NCBI GenBank assembly: GCA_022559845.1
Contig: CM040128.1
Span: forward strand, 71,239,247-71,303,246
From: Amorphophallus konjac
Taxonomy: Eukaryota > Streptophyta > Magnoliopsida > Alismatales > Araceae
Length of the DNA: 64,000 bases
Direction of reading: 5' to 3'
Within the stretch, counting starts at the first letter, position 1; each line of letters begins with the position of its first letter. Shown in pieces: positions 22,201 to 32,797 of this stretch. The position numbers were made by a program, and so were the translations under genes. The notes below the pieces were generated by a model. That model made no database searches. It was not told the DNA's origin and saw only the letters and a program-made list of their open reading frames with translations.

Positions 22201-23256
22201 TTAATGTATAAAAAAATTAACGTAAGGCGAATGGGTTAAGAGGGTACCTTTTATCATTTCACCTTCCTTGTCTAGGATGGCATTTAATCGACCTCGCTTC
22301 CTGCATCCGTTGTTATCCCTTGAAGATCGTTTATTTATGAGAGGACACATGGGCAAGCGATGTTCCCAGCTTCCACCCTTGAGGCAAGCGCCGAGACGCT
22401 TCCAACATTCTTCTGCCGAGTGCCCAAATTTTTTACAAAATGAGAAAGTCGGGAAGACTTGCATTCTTTCTTCTTCTTTAACTTTATTCTTTCCGTTTCC
22501 ATTTCTTTTTCTGTTACTTTTTCTGTTACCGTTCCCATTACGGGATCTCTTAACGTGATGGTTTTCATCCTCATCCACTTCTTTCTCTTTTTGCCTATCA
22601 TGTTTTTGGCTTGACCTTTCTCCTCGGAGCCTTTCCACCTTCTCCATGGTTCTTTTACATAGGTGCACTCTTTGAACCATCTTGGTATAGGGGCGGATAT
22701 TCTGCGTTCCAAGTTGTTGGATAAATTCGGGTCTTAAACCATCCATAAATCGGTTTGCTTTCAATAAATCTGTGCTTATCAAGTGAGGAGCATACGGTGC
22801 TAGTCGAGAGAATTGTAATTCATACTCTGCCACGGACATCGTGCCCTATTTTAAGGAGGCAAATTCCATAGCCTTCCTCTCCTTTACATGCTCGGAGAAG
22901 TACATGGCTCGAAAAAGTGTAAGAAAATCCTCCCATGTATGAGGTGCATCTGCAGGTGGCGTCGGAATGGATTTCCACCATGTACGAGCATCCTTGTTGA
23001 GTTGGAACGTGACAAGTCGAACTTTATCCTGGTTGGTGCATTGCATGACATCAAATATTTGATTCATCTCGTCGATCCAATTTTCTGCTTCATCTGGGTT
23101 AGAAGATCCAGAGAATTGTGGGGGATTTAAACTTCAGAAATTGCCGTGCAAGTTACCCGCGCCAGCCCTTCCACCAGCTTGGGCCACTATCTGTAGGGCT
23201 AGGGTAAGTCTTGTAACAGTTTGCTGCATCTCATCCCAGTTCACACGATGAGCCAT
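22201..23256 (-). pseudogene. gag: D1 gag relic, interior 2 (pol deleted)
   Basis: ATG at 23256. Open pieces are 22846-23067 (capsid, FQLNKDARTWWKS) and 22201-22839 (212 codons: capsid end, basic Asn/Gly/Lys repeats, zinc knuckle FCKKFGHSAEEC, then a second knuckle-like CLKGGSWEHRLPMC that has lost a Cys). The early stop is at the same codon as in interiors 1 and 3 (TGA here), and the same junction runs straight to the polypurine tract (22136-22148). The tail NFFIH comes from non-coding 3' sequence read through after the deletion. Confidence 0.85.
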
Positions 23257-23466
23257 TAAGAATCAATGTACCTGAGAGCATGGATATTTTAGTTATTTAG
23301 AGTCGGGAAGATTTATCCTAAGATAATTTCTATATAACTATTTCATCCCGGGCTCTACCCAATCCTCACATGGGTATGAAAATTTCTTCCTTAGTTCATA
23401 GGTAGGGGTCCTTAAACCTTGGACTTATCCTATGACATGATTCTTCTCCCTAAGTCCTGAGACTTA

Positions 23467-23479
23467 GGCTCTGATACCA
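23467..23479 (-). other. Primer-binding site, D1 interior 2 (tRNA-iMet)
   Basis: TGGTATCAGAGCC on the minus strand, seven bases from the end of LTR3. That LTR terminus is mutated here (TATAACG instead of TGTCACG). Confidence 0.9.
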
Positions 23480-23486
23480 ACTTAAC

Positions 23487-25123
23487 TATAACGTCCCGAG
23501 CCCTTTATTACATCGTAAGACTCGCTCGAGGAACGTGAATAGCTGGCATAGTAAGCCTCTTACAAGCAAGAATGATCAGAGCGCACGGCAATCACACATA
23601 AGAATGCAATCGCATAATAATTAATCAAACTCTAATTTTATTTCATTAATAATCGAGTATTCAAGTACAATAACCTTTTCATACTTTTTCCATTCCAGTA
23701 GACTCACGAAATAAGAAATTACAAAGACTCGATCTAAACATTGTAGACTTCCTAAGTCTTCACTCTCAATTTGATATGACTTTCATTCGCTCTCGGACCC
23801 GCTACTTGTATAACCCGAATTCGAATTCGTATCACTTCAATCTCCTGAAAAGATTGGAAATAGGTAATGAGCACACTTGCCCAGTAGGTATCTTCACATC
23901 AACATGATTAACAATGTTTAAGCAATTAACATTTTAGCTCTAAAGAATTTAGGCAAAATCATGCGAATGCGATCAATCATGCGAATAATCAAAGTAACAA
24001 AGATGATCGTTAAGATAGAATGAGAACAAGTATGAACTAGCAAGAATGTAACAAGAACATGATATGGCCTTTCATGAACAAGAATGTAATGAGAATACAC
24101 TTTCACTTTTCACTTTCATAACCATAAAGGTTACGCACTAGAACGTCAATCGTGTAACAATTCACAAGATTTTCACGAGTGCTCATGGATTTCACTTATT
24201 TATAAAGAAAGTACTCCTAGCGCAATGCGACGCCAGTAGCATCATACCCCATGATTTATAATAGTATGTTTTCGGCAATCAGGCGAGGGGACTAGCATAG
24301 AGCCCTTGGACACAATCAGCGCCCGAACTGCATCTTCACGTATAAATCAAGCTACTTCCATGAGTGTAACAATAAAGCGTGGCCAGTAATATAACAAATT
24401 CAATCAATAAGCTCATGACAACAATTATCAAAGAACGAATGCTTCAATTAAGAATATGAGAGATCAAGAATGATTTAAGACAAGGTTATGCTTATGGAAA
24501 TAATTCGACAGCATAACAATACATTCCTTAACTTTCATAATTTAAATTAAGTTTCTATGGACAATATAACAAGTCCTAGACCATCAATAATCCATCTAGG
24601 AACTTTAGAATATCAACCCTTTGGTCAAACCTCGGGTTAATGTACTCAAGAACGGTGACGGTCTAATACTGGGCCGTTAGATTCACGTGACGCTCCAGTA
24701 TTGGGCCGTTACAATGATCTGAATTTGGAAGCAATAAATATGGACTCAGTATGTTACAGGAGCTTGACGGTCCAACATTGATCCGTTACATACCCGAAAA
24801 CTAGAAACCATCGATAGTGTTTTCTAATGATTGGGCTTTCATGGTACAACCAACTCGGCATCCTAGTGGGAATCCCAGCCTCGCAGAGAATTATGGAGGC
24901 CTTGAAAAAAGATTTCCTAGTCTATTGGAAGGAATATCCAATAGAGAGGTCCTCATGTTCAAGAATATGTTTCTATAGTGCAAAGTGTGTAACTAATGTA
25001 CATATACCGGTATATATGCCATGTACTTAAAGAAAATAACTCTATGGATAGGAAAGATTGTGAAGCGATGTGAAACCATGACAAAACTTTATCAATACAT
25101 CATTTGAAATCATGGAGTTAATA
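23487..25123 (-). repeat. D1 LTR3, left part (split by D2)
   Basis: First half of a D1 LTR, ending in the target site TAATA (25119-25123) where D2 is inserted. The other half starts at 35861. Together they give a complete LTR of about 3.27 kb. One inverted module in the 24.7 kb area is lost relative to LTR2 because of a short deletion near 24750. Confidence 0.9.
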
Positions 25124-26578
25124 TGTCACGCCCCGAGCGCGGAAGATACCCGGAGATGCGCGACGTGTCTATATCAATCATGTCAATCAGAGTGGTCGTG
25201 TATTCGACACAAAGACAGAGATGCGCAAAATAGCAAGATAACCCAATCCTTTATTTCATAATGGATAGACTATTACAAATCCAATACTTTGTTAAATAAA
25301 AAGGAAAAGAATACATAGTTGACTCAAGAAACTATGGAAAAGACTAGACGACACTTGTAGAAGCTCTATCACTTTCACTCTTGACCATTCCCATCCGATT
25401 GACTTCCATCGTCGTCGGACTTACCTGAAAAGTACAAAGGGACAAACGGAATGAGCGAACGCTCAGTAGGAAATTATATCTCAAGTACTAGCGAGGGGTT
25501 TTAAGTAATTACATTTTCATGAATGCAATAAAGCTATGCATGCTCGCATGAAACGACAAGATAGAGAGAACGTAATATCAAAGAAATAAGATGAACTTTC
25601 ATGAACAAGATACAAGTTATTTAAGATATTCAAGCAAGTACCATTATCGAGTCATGTCAAGAACTTTGGCTATCATGTATCAAGCAAGTAAATTACCCTT
25701 TTTCGGGCCACACATTTCATGCAAAGTCAAGTACGATTCAAGTACAAGATGTGTGTGGAATGTCCAATCAAGCAAGTCAAGTACTCGGTATAATGCCAGA
25801 TACCTTATCATTTTAACTCCCATGGGCACAAGTACTTTCGGGTGCTCCTCCCAGGACCAGATCGGGCCCTATATGCGCAGGCATTTATCATGTGTTTTGA
25901 CATCCACTCTTGTTTATATAGCCAATATAGAATTTCAATAATCAAGCTTGTAGACACGTATGACAACTTTGATAGAATAGAGTCCAAAATATGACAAAGG
26001 ACATAGAATGGCGATCATAACGGTATAATCACGATATCGATAAAACTAGGTAGAATATGGTTCCCTTAACTTAGGTACCATGACAAATCAATATGGACAT
26101 TCTTTATATAGAATTGAGGTCCACATGAACAGTATATCAAGGTAAGATACCCTCATTCTTATCATAGAATTGAGGTTTACAAGAACGACATGATATGGCA
26201 TGATATCATCATCCCATTAAGAATTTCTTATGATATACTCTTTGTATAATCATAAGGGCCGGTATACCATGTTTTCTTTAGATTGACATGGCAAAAACTG
26301 TGTAATGGGTTTTTAGGGTACAACCAGCTCAGTCGGCCTTGAGGGAATCCAAGGCTACGAGGAGTCTTACGGAGGTCTCTATGACTAACTTGCTAGTCCA
26401 AAGGAACGGAATGTCCAATGGAGAGCTTGTATGTCAATGAGAGTTGAGTGTGATCGATAAATCAACATGAAACGTGGGACTATACTCACGGAGTGGAGAA
26501 TAGTGCCGATATCTATATATATGTATAATAAGAAACCATCGGTAATAGAATCAGGATAAAATCAGTTTACAGTAAAAT

Positions 26579-27219
26579 AACGACTTAGGTCAAGTCGTGC
26601 CTCAAGTAATTAACGCCTAACAGAAGGGCGTTTACATATATTGCCAATTTGCAGAATTTCCATTATTTCATTAATTTATCAAAAACACGCCTTTCCTGGG
26701 GGCGTTTCTTAAAAGTTGACGACTGCAGAGGCAGGCGTCTCATCATTTACATATTCGACAGGATATAATTATTCTCAGAAATTTATCAAAAACACGCCCT
26801 TGGAAGGGGCGTTACTTTCTAATTCCATTTTACAGAATATGTGAATTTCAGGATTTTAACAGATACACGCCCTAGGAAGGGGCGTTACTTTTCAGATTCA
26901 CGCCTTGTACTGGGGCGTTAGAATATGGAAAACGACTTTGTCCAAGTCGTGAATTTCAAGGGATTTACGATATTTTAATAAATAATATTTCGAGAGACAG
27001 GAGACATGTCATGGCAGTAAAATTTAACAGGAATTCACAGAGTCATGCAAGATATTAAAAATCAATATTTCATATGTATTGAAATTTTTAAACAGGATCA
27101 ATTATTAATCACATGCGATTCTTATGAAATTAACGCCTGCGTAGAGGGCGTCAAATATTAAATTGACGACCACTAGCATGGTCGTTTCTTTTAAATTAGC
27201 GCCCTAATCAAGGGCGTTT
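26579..27219 (-). repeat. D2 LTR inverted-module array A (11 modules)
   Basis: Eleven modules with arms ACGCC/GGCGT or ACGAC/GTCGT. Several are perfect hairpins: ACGACTT with AAGTCGT around a 5-base loop (26580-26598), ACGACTT with AAGTCGT again at about 26932-26950, and ACGACC with GGTCGT at about 27160-27176. The second LTR has the same array at 34253-34893. Confidence 0.8.
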
Positions 27220-27687
27220 CTTTCAAAATATTTCAGAAAACGCATGAAAACTATAATAATCATATGCATGACATGCTTATATATATATATATCTTGCATT
27301 AATTTCATTTGGGCTACAGTAACTTGAGAAAACCTACCTTAACAATGGATTTGAAGGTGACAGACACGTGAAGACGTTGATAAGGATAACTGAATCAGCA
27401 GTAGGCAGAGAACCTTTGTTCTTTGGTCGATCTCTAGAGTTTTCCTACAGAGGAATATGAAGAGATATTAGAAATTTCTTCATAAGCTTGGCTGAAGATG
27501 GAAGTTTAGAAGAACTTACCCTTGTTCTTCACGATGTCTAGGCTTCCTCAACCTGTAAGAAGAAAAGAGAGTGAAGAATCATTAGTTCTTCGTGTAGGCA
27601 AAGCAGAGATCAAAGGAATAGTTTGTTCTTCACGTACCTAGCAGCAGACGTTCGATCAAATGGGTTTTAGGGTTCGATCGAACATGT

Positions 27688-27695
27688 TATTTATA
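27688..27695 (-). promoter_or_regulatory. TATA box of D2 3' LTR
   Basis: Reads ATCCTATAAATAACAT on the minus strand. The copy in the 5' LTR (35363-35370) should drive the genomic RNA. Confidence 0.65.
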
Positions 27696-27836
27696 GGATT
27701 TTGAAGTCCTAACAAGAGTAGTGTTTGATTGAGGGTAATATATCCTTAATAGAGTCCTTACTCTAATAGACACTTACTAGATTAGGTTAATCTTTCCTTG
27801 GATAAGCTCTGGGTTCGAACGGTTCACGAACTGAAT

Positions 27837-28077
27837 TAACGCCTTAGGTCAGGGCGTGTATTCGTTAATTGACGCCTTACTTTAGGACGTTTCTTAAAAA
27901 GCGCCTTGAAAAAGGGCGTTTCGTGTTTTAAAACACGCCCAAGATAGAGGCGTTTCTTTTACTTACTTATTTAGTCGCATGAGAACTGACGACCGCATGT
28001 GTGGGCGTCCTTTCTTTAGTAACGCCATGGATGGAGGCGTTTCTTTATAAATTAACGCCTTAATAAGAGGCGTTATT
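27837..28077 (-). repeat. D2 LTR inverted-module array B (7 modules)
   Basis: Seven modules in the U3 part, upstream of the TATA box on the element strand. Arms are ACGCC/GGCGT or GCGCC/GGCGT and loops are about 6-11 bases. Repeated in the second LTR at 35511-35752. Confidence 0.8.
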
Positions 28078-28185
28078 TTTAATTTTGTTTTATTTCATCC
28101 AATTAACCCTATTCCTTTTATATATTACTTCTGTAATATATATGTTTTAATTCATTTCAATTATTCATTTATTAGGGTTGCTACA

Positions 28186-28198
28186 CCCTCCCCCACTT
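28186..28198 (-). other. Polypurine tract of D2
   Basis: AAGTGGGGGAGGG on the minus strand, abutting the TGTAGCAACCC start of the 3' LTR. Confidence 0.9.
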
Positions 28199-28268
28199 AA
28201 AAAGAATTTGGTCCCCAAATTCAATATATATATATTTATACACGTGGAGAGTGTAGGACATATACCTC

Positions 28269-31200
28269 TTAGAATAACTCGGGAAATCGTTTCTTCATAG
28301 ATTCCTCGGTCTCCCATGTCGCTTCGCGTTCAGGATTCTTATTCCATTGCACCTTGAGCATGGGAATAACCTTATTCCTTAGAGCTCGTATTTCTCGATC
28401 TAATATCTTCAAGGGCCTTTGTTCATATGTGAGATCTTTCTGGATCACCAGATCTCCATGCTCAATAATATGTGACGGATCGTGCACATACTTCTTCAAC
28501 ATAGATATGTGAAATACATTGTGTACCTCGGACAACTGAGGAGGCAACGCGATGCGATAAGCAACCTCGCCAACTCTTTCGAGTACCTCAAATGGTCCGA
28601 TGAATCTTGGCGTAAGCTTGCCCTTAACACCAAATCTTCGTATGCCACGTCCAGGGGATATTTTAAGAAATACATGATCTCCGATTTGGAATTCAAGATC
28701 TCTTCTTCTTGTATCTGCATAAGTCTTTTGTCTGGTCTGAGCAACTTGTAATCTTTCCCTGATTACCTGTATCTTCTCAGTTGTATCCCTTACCATGTCT
28801 GGACCTAATAGTTGTTTCTCTCCAACTTCGTTCCAACATATGGGAGATCGGCAACTCCTTCCGTATAAGGCTTCGAAAGGTGCCATTTGGATACTAGCTT
28901 GGTAGCTATTATTATATGCAAATTCAACTAAAGGTAAGTGGTCATGCCAGCTTCCTCCAAAGTCAATAATGCATGCTCTCAGCATATCTTCAACAACTTG
29001 ATTAGTTCGCTCGGTCTGACCATCCGTTTGTGGGTGAAAAGCAGTACTAAAGTTGAGCCTTGTCCCCAATGAATGTTGTAATCCCTTCCAAAAATGAGAA
29101 GTAAAACGGGGATCTCTATCAGACACGATTGAGACAGGAATTCCATGTATCCTGACGATTTCTTTGATGTATAGTGCAGCTAGCACATCAATTGACCATC
29201 GGCTTTTGATTGGCAAGAAATGTGCCGATTTAGTCAATCGGTCAATGATAACCCAGATTCCATCATGTCCTCCTTTAGATTTAGACAAACCCATGATGAA
29301 GTCCATACCAATATCCTCCCATTTCCACTTAGGAATATCTAGAGGATGTAGTTTTCCCGCAGGCTTTTGGTGTTCCGCCTTGACCTGTTGGCACGTGAGA
29401 CAGCGTGATACATAGTCTGCTATTTCTCTTTTCATATTAGGCCACCAAAAGTTCCTCTTTACATCTTGGTACATTTTGGTTGATCCTGGATGAATAGTGT
29501 ACCTTGATCGGTGAGCTTCATCTAAGATCTTCTTCTTTAATTCCGGACAATCAGGTATACAAGTTCTATCTTTGAACGATAATCTTCCATCAGAAGTTAG
29601 TTGAAAATCAGATTGTCCTTCTAATCTGCCCTTGATTTCTACTAACATAGGATCATCATCCTGAAGTGTTTGTATCTCAGATAACAAATCTGACTGTATG
29701 CTTACATGAGATAGTGTGACAAATTTGGATTCCATGTCCAAGCTTATATTGAGCTCGGAGAATTGTTCAAGTAACCTCCATTCTTGCATCATACAATTTG
29801 CTATCATTGCTCTCGGCTTTCGACTAAGGGCATCAGCAACATAATTACCCTTTCCGGGATGGTATTGTATATTGACGTCGAAGTCCTTGAGATATTCTAG
29901 CCAGCGTCTTTGTCTCATGTTTAGTTCCTTTTGTGAAAATAGATATTTGAGACTTTTGTGATCGGAGTATACAGTGAACTGTACTCCATAGAGATAGTGT
30001 CTCCATATCTTTAAGGCAAATACTACCGCGGCCAGTTCTAAGTCATGGACGGGGTAATTTTCCTCATGCTTCTTCAGCTGACGTGAAGAGTATGCTATGA
30101 CCTTTCCTTGTTGCATTAGGACACATCCGAGGCCAATGCTAGAAGCATCAGTGTAGACCTCGAATTTCTCTCCTTCTATCGGTAGAGCTAAGACTGGAGC
30201 TGTAGTGAGATGATCCTTGAGAGTTTGGAAATTTCTTTCACATTCCTCACTCCATTCATATCGGATCTCCTTACGAGTTAATCTTGTAAGTGGTACGGCG
30301 ATCTTAGAGAAATCTTTGATGAATCGCCGATAATAGCCTGCAAGACCTAAGAAACTTCTGATCTCGCTTGCATTAGTGGGTCTTTCCCAGTTTCTTACAG
30401 CTTCAACCTTTGACGGATCTACAGATAAATCGTCCTTGGATATGACATGTCCGAGAAAAGCCACTTCTTCAAGCCAGAACTCGCATTTGCTGAGTTTAGC
30501 ATATAATTGATTTGTCCTCAAGACTTGCAATGCAATCCTCAAATGTTCTTCATGTTCTTCCTTAGTCTTGGAATATATCAATATATCATCAATGAAGACT
30601 ACTACAAATTGATCCAAGTAAGGCCTGAATATGCTATTCATTAACTGCATAAAGGCAGCAGGGGCATTTGTTAGTCCAAAAGGCATAACAACAAATTCGT
30701 AATGGCCATACCTGCTTCTGAATGCGGTCTTGTGAATGTCATCATCCTTGATCCTTAATTGATGATATCCCGACCTGAGATCAATCTTGGAGAAATATTT
30801 GGATCCTGAAATCTGATCAAATAATTCATCGATTCTCGGCAGTGGATACTTGTTCTTGATAGTAAGATGATTCAACTGTCGATAGTCGATACACAATCTC
30901 ATGGATCCATCCTTCTTTTTTACAAATAAGACTGGTGCTCCCCACGGGGAAGTACTTGGTCTAATAAACCCTTTTCGGATTAGTTCCATCAACTGCTCCT
31001 TCAACTCCTTGAGTTCAGCAGGGGACATTCTATATGGTGCCTTTGAAACCGGACCAGCACCAGGGACTAAGTCGATGGTAAAGGCCACATCTCTTTGCGG
31101 GGGTAATCCCGGCAAATCTTCCGGAAATACGTCTGGAAATTCTCGCACTACCTGAATGTCCTCTATCTTGGTTTCTTTAGCTTCTTTAATAGTGACAAAA

Positions 31201-32621
31201 GCAAGGAAGGATACACATCCTTTCTTGACGAGCTTGCTTGCTCGAAGAGCCGAAATAAGAGGGGATTTGCTTCCACTCTTAGGACTAATATAAGTCAGTT
31301 CCGGAAATTCCTTGAAAACAATCTTGCTATCACGGCAATCAACCGTTGCCTGGTATTTGGATAACCAATATGCTCCTAGTATAACATCATACTCTTTTAG
31401 ATCTAAGCAGATAAGATCAATAGGAAAATTCTTTCCTCGAACCAATACCTCACAGTTTTGGTAATGATGTGTGATATCCGTCTCGTTTCCGAGAGGAGTA
31501 GACAATATTAACTTCATCCATTCTGGTTCTAGAGGTAATGGGTCAGCAAACTTCTTGGAAATAATGGAATGCGATGCACCCGTATCAAATAAGACATGTG
31601 CATATTTGGAACAAATTTTTAATGTACCTTCCACCAATCCGCCTTCTTCTTCTGGTTCGGTCTCTTCGATTGCATGAAGACGCGCGTTCCTTGTCACTGG
31701 GCGTTTACCCTCACCGTCTTGGTCATTCATTAATGGACAATCGGGAATCCGATGTTCACGACTCCCACAACGGAGACATGCTCCTAGTTTCCTCCAGCAT
31801 TCTTCTGTTTTGTGACCAGCCTTGTCACAATGCTTGCATACTACGTTTGAAGGGGTAGTGGTGATAGAGAAAGGCTTGGATTTCTTGAACTTCTGATCTT
31901 GAGAGGAAGAACCTCCATTATTGGGCCTCTTCTTAAAGTTGGGTTTAAAAGAACCCGAACTTGTGACTTGCTCCTTTGTGTCTTTCCCACGGATCCTATC
32001 AGATAGTTCCGTGGCATCTTCAAGCAACTGAGCTCGGCGCACTATTTCAGTATAGACTTGAATATCCATAGGCTCCAGTTGAGTAATGTAGTGGGGCCTA
32101 AGCCCATTAAGAAATCTACGGGCTTTCATCTTTTCCGTGCCAATTAAATGCTTAGCATATCTAGACAGTCTAGAGAACTGTGCTTCATAATCAGCCACCG
32201 ATAAAGATCTTTGCTTTAATGCGGCAAATTCGGCGGCCTTCTTTTCCTGGACCCTATCAGAGAAATATTTGGCGTTGAAATATTCAACGAATTCTCCCCA
32301 TGTAACTTGAGTTGGGTCAATTGTAGCTTCAATCGACTCCCACCAACATCTAGCATCCTTTTCTAACTGGAAAGTAGCTAATAAGACTTTGTCCTGATCC
32401 GTGCATTGCATAACACGGAATATACGTTCAATCTCCCGAACCCAATGTTCGGCATCGTCTGGATCGGTCGATCCCATGAACTTCGGGGGATTCATATTCT
32501 TGAATGCTTGGTGTAAGCTTCCAGCTCGTGGAGCACCACCTTGTGCTACCTGTTGTAGCACTTGGGTCATCCCTTGAAGGGTACGCTGCATGTTGCGCCA
32601 TTGAGCACGTTCGGCAGCCAT
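28269..32621 (-). CDS. gag-pol: D2 Gag-Pol polyprotein with chromodomain-like tail
   Basis: 1450 codons with no interruption. Gag capsid is at residues about 40-210 ([13 protein letters not shown]), followed by two CCHC zinc knuckles (C262-C265-H270-C275 and C282-C285-H290-C295). The aspartic protease is at about 335-430 with D346-T-G-A-S. RT is at about 525-700 with D614 and FIDD at 676-679 (Phe in place of the usual Tyr, common in plant Ty3 elements). RNase H is at about 818-935 (D825, E862, D887, D930). The integrase zinc domain is H1037, H1044, C1074, C1077, and its core triad is D1107, D1168, E1204 (D,D-35-E). A GPF motif is at 1342-1344. Residues about 1404-1450 ([12 protein letters not shown]...[14 protein letters not shown]) match the chromodomain-like tail of Tekay/Del chromoviruses, which directs insertion to heterochromatin. 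All catalytic residues are present. ATG 32621 lies 157 bases from the primer site and is followed at once by gag sequence. Confidence 0.97.
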   Translation of the reverse strand: MAAERAQWRNMQRTLQGMTQVLQQVAQGGAPRAGSLHQAFKNMNPPKFMGSTDPDDAEHWVREIERIFRVMQCTDQDKVLLATFQLEKDARCWWESIEATIDPTQVTWGEFVEYFNAKYFSDRVQEKKAAEFAALKQRSLSVADYEAQFSRLSRYAKHLIGTEKMKARRFLNGLRPHYITQLEPMDIQVYTEIVRRAQLLEDATELSDRIRGKDTKEQVTSSGSFKPNFKKRPNNGGSSSQDQKFKKSKPFSITTTPSNVVCKHCDKAGHKTEECWRKLGACLRCGSREHRIPDCPLMNDQDGEGKRPVTRNARLHAIEETEPEEEGGLVEGTLKICSKYAHVLFDTGASHSIISKKFADPLPLEPEWMKLILSTPLGNETDITHHYQNCEVLVRGKNFPIDLICLDLKEYDVILGAYWLSKYQATVDCRDSKIVFKEFPELTYISPKSGSKSPLISALRASKLVKKGCVSFLAFVTIKEAKETKIEDIQVVREFPDVFPEDLPGLPPQRDVAFTIDLVPGAGPVSKAPYRMSPAELKELKEQLMELIRKGFIRPSTSPWGAPVLFVKKKDGSMRLCIDYRQLNHLTIKNKYPLPRIDELFDQISGSKYFSKIDLRSGYHQLRIKDDDIHKTAFRSRYGHYEFVVMPFGLTNAPAAFMQLMNSIFRPYLDQFVVVFIDDILIYSKTKEEHEEHLRIALQVLRTNQLYAKLSKCEFWLEEVAFLGHVISKDDLSVDPSKVEAVRNWERPTNASEIRSFLGLAGYYRRFIKDFSKIAVPLTRLTRKEIRYEWSEECERNFQTLKDHLTTAPVLALPIEGEKFEVYTDASSIGLGCVLMQQGKVIAYSSRQLKKHEENYPVHDLELAAVVFALKIWRHYLYGVQFTVYSDHKSLKYLFSQKELNMRQRRWLEYLKDFDVNIQYHPGKGNYVADALSRKPRAMIANCMMQEWRLLEQFSELNISLDMESKFVTLSHVSIQSDLLSEIQTLQDDDPMLVEIKGRLEGQSDFQLTSDGRLSFKDRTCIPDCPELKKKILDEAHRSRYTIHPGSTKMYQDVKRNFWWPNMKREIADYVSRCLTCQQVKAEHQKPAGKLHPLDIPKWKWEDIGMDFIMGLSKSKGGHDGIWVIIDRLTKSAHFLPIKSRWSIDVLAALYIKEIVRIHGIPVSIVSDRDPRFTSHFWKGLQHSLGTRLNFSTAFHPQTDGQTERTNQVVEDMLRACIIDFGGSWHDHLPLVEFAYNNSYQASIQMAPFEALYGRSCRSPICWNEVGEKQLLGPDMVRDTTEKIQVIRERLQVAQTRQKTYADTRRRDLEFQIGDHVFLKISPGRGIRRFGVKGKLTPRFIGPFEVLERVGEVAYRIALPPQLSEVHNVFHISMLKKYVHDPSHIIEHGDLVIQKDLTYEQRPLKILDREIRALRNKVIPMLKVQWNKNPEREATWETEESMKKRFPELF

Positions 32622-32777
32622 TATCCTACAATTACAATAGCTATGTTAGTATTATATCACTATGATCTTATAAAGGTCTCATTGATCATTTAACCCTTGG
32701 TTCTACCCACTCTCACTTGGTTAAAGGTTTTGAAACCTATCCTTGGACTTGGGTTTCCTAGGAATTGAATACCTTAG

Positions 32778-32790
32778 GCTCTGATACCAC
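32778..32790 (-). other. Primer-binding site of D2 (tRNA-iMet)
   Basis: TGGTATCAGAGCC on the minus strand, seven bases inside the 5' LTR. Confidence 0.95.
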
Positions 32791-32797
32791 AAAGACT

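Larger units (their letters stand above)
25124..28185 (-). repeat. D2 3' LTR (left copy, 3062 bp)
   Basis: Plus-strand ends are TGTCACGCCCCGAGCGCGG and GGGTTGCTACA. It contains 18 inverted modules (26579-27219 and 27837-28077), the shared leader block (26317-26423), a minus-strand TATA box (27688-27695) and splice-like sites near 27637, 27553, 27519, 27447, 27337 and 25425. Confidence 0.95.

Noticed and set aside
26579..27219. CRISPR-like reading of the regularly spaced short repeats
   Set aside because: Repeats are only 5-7 bp arms, spacing is irregular, no cas genes, and the context is a plant retrotransposon.
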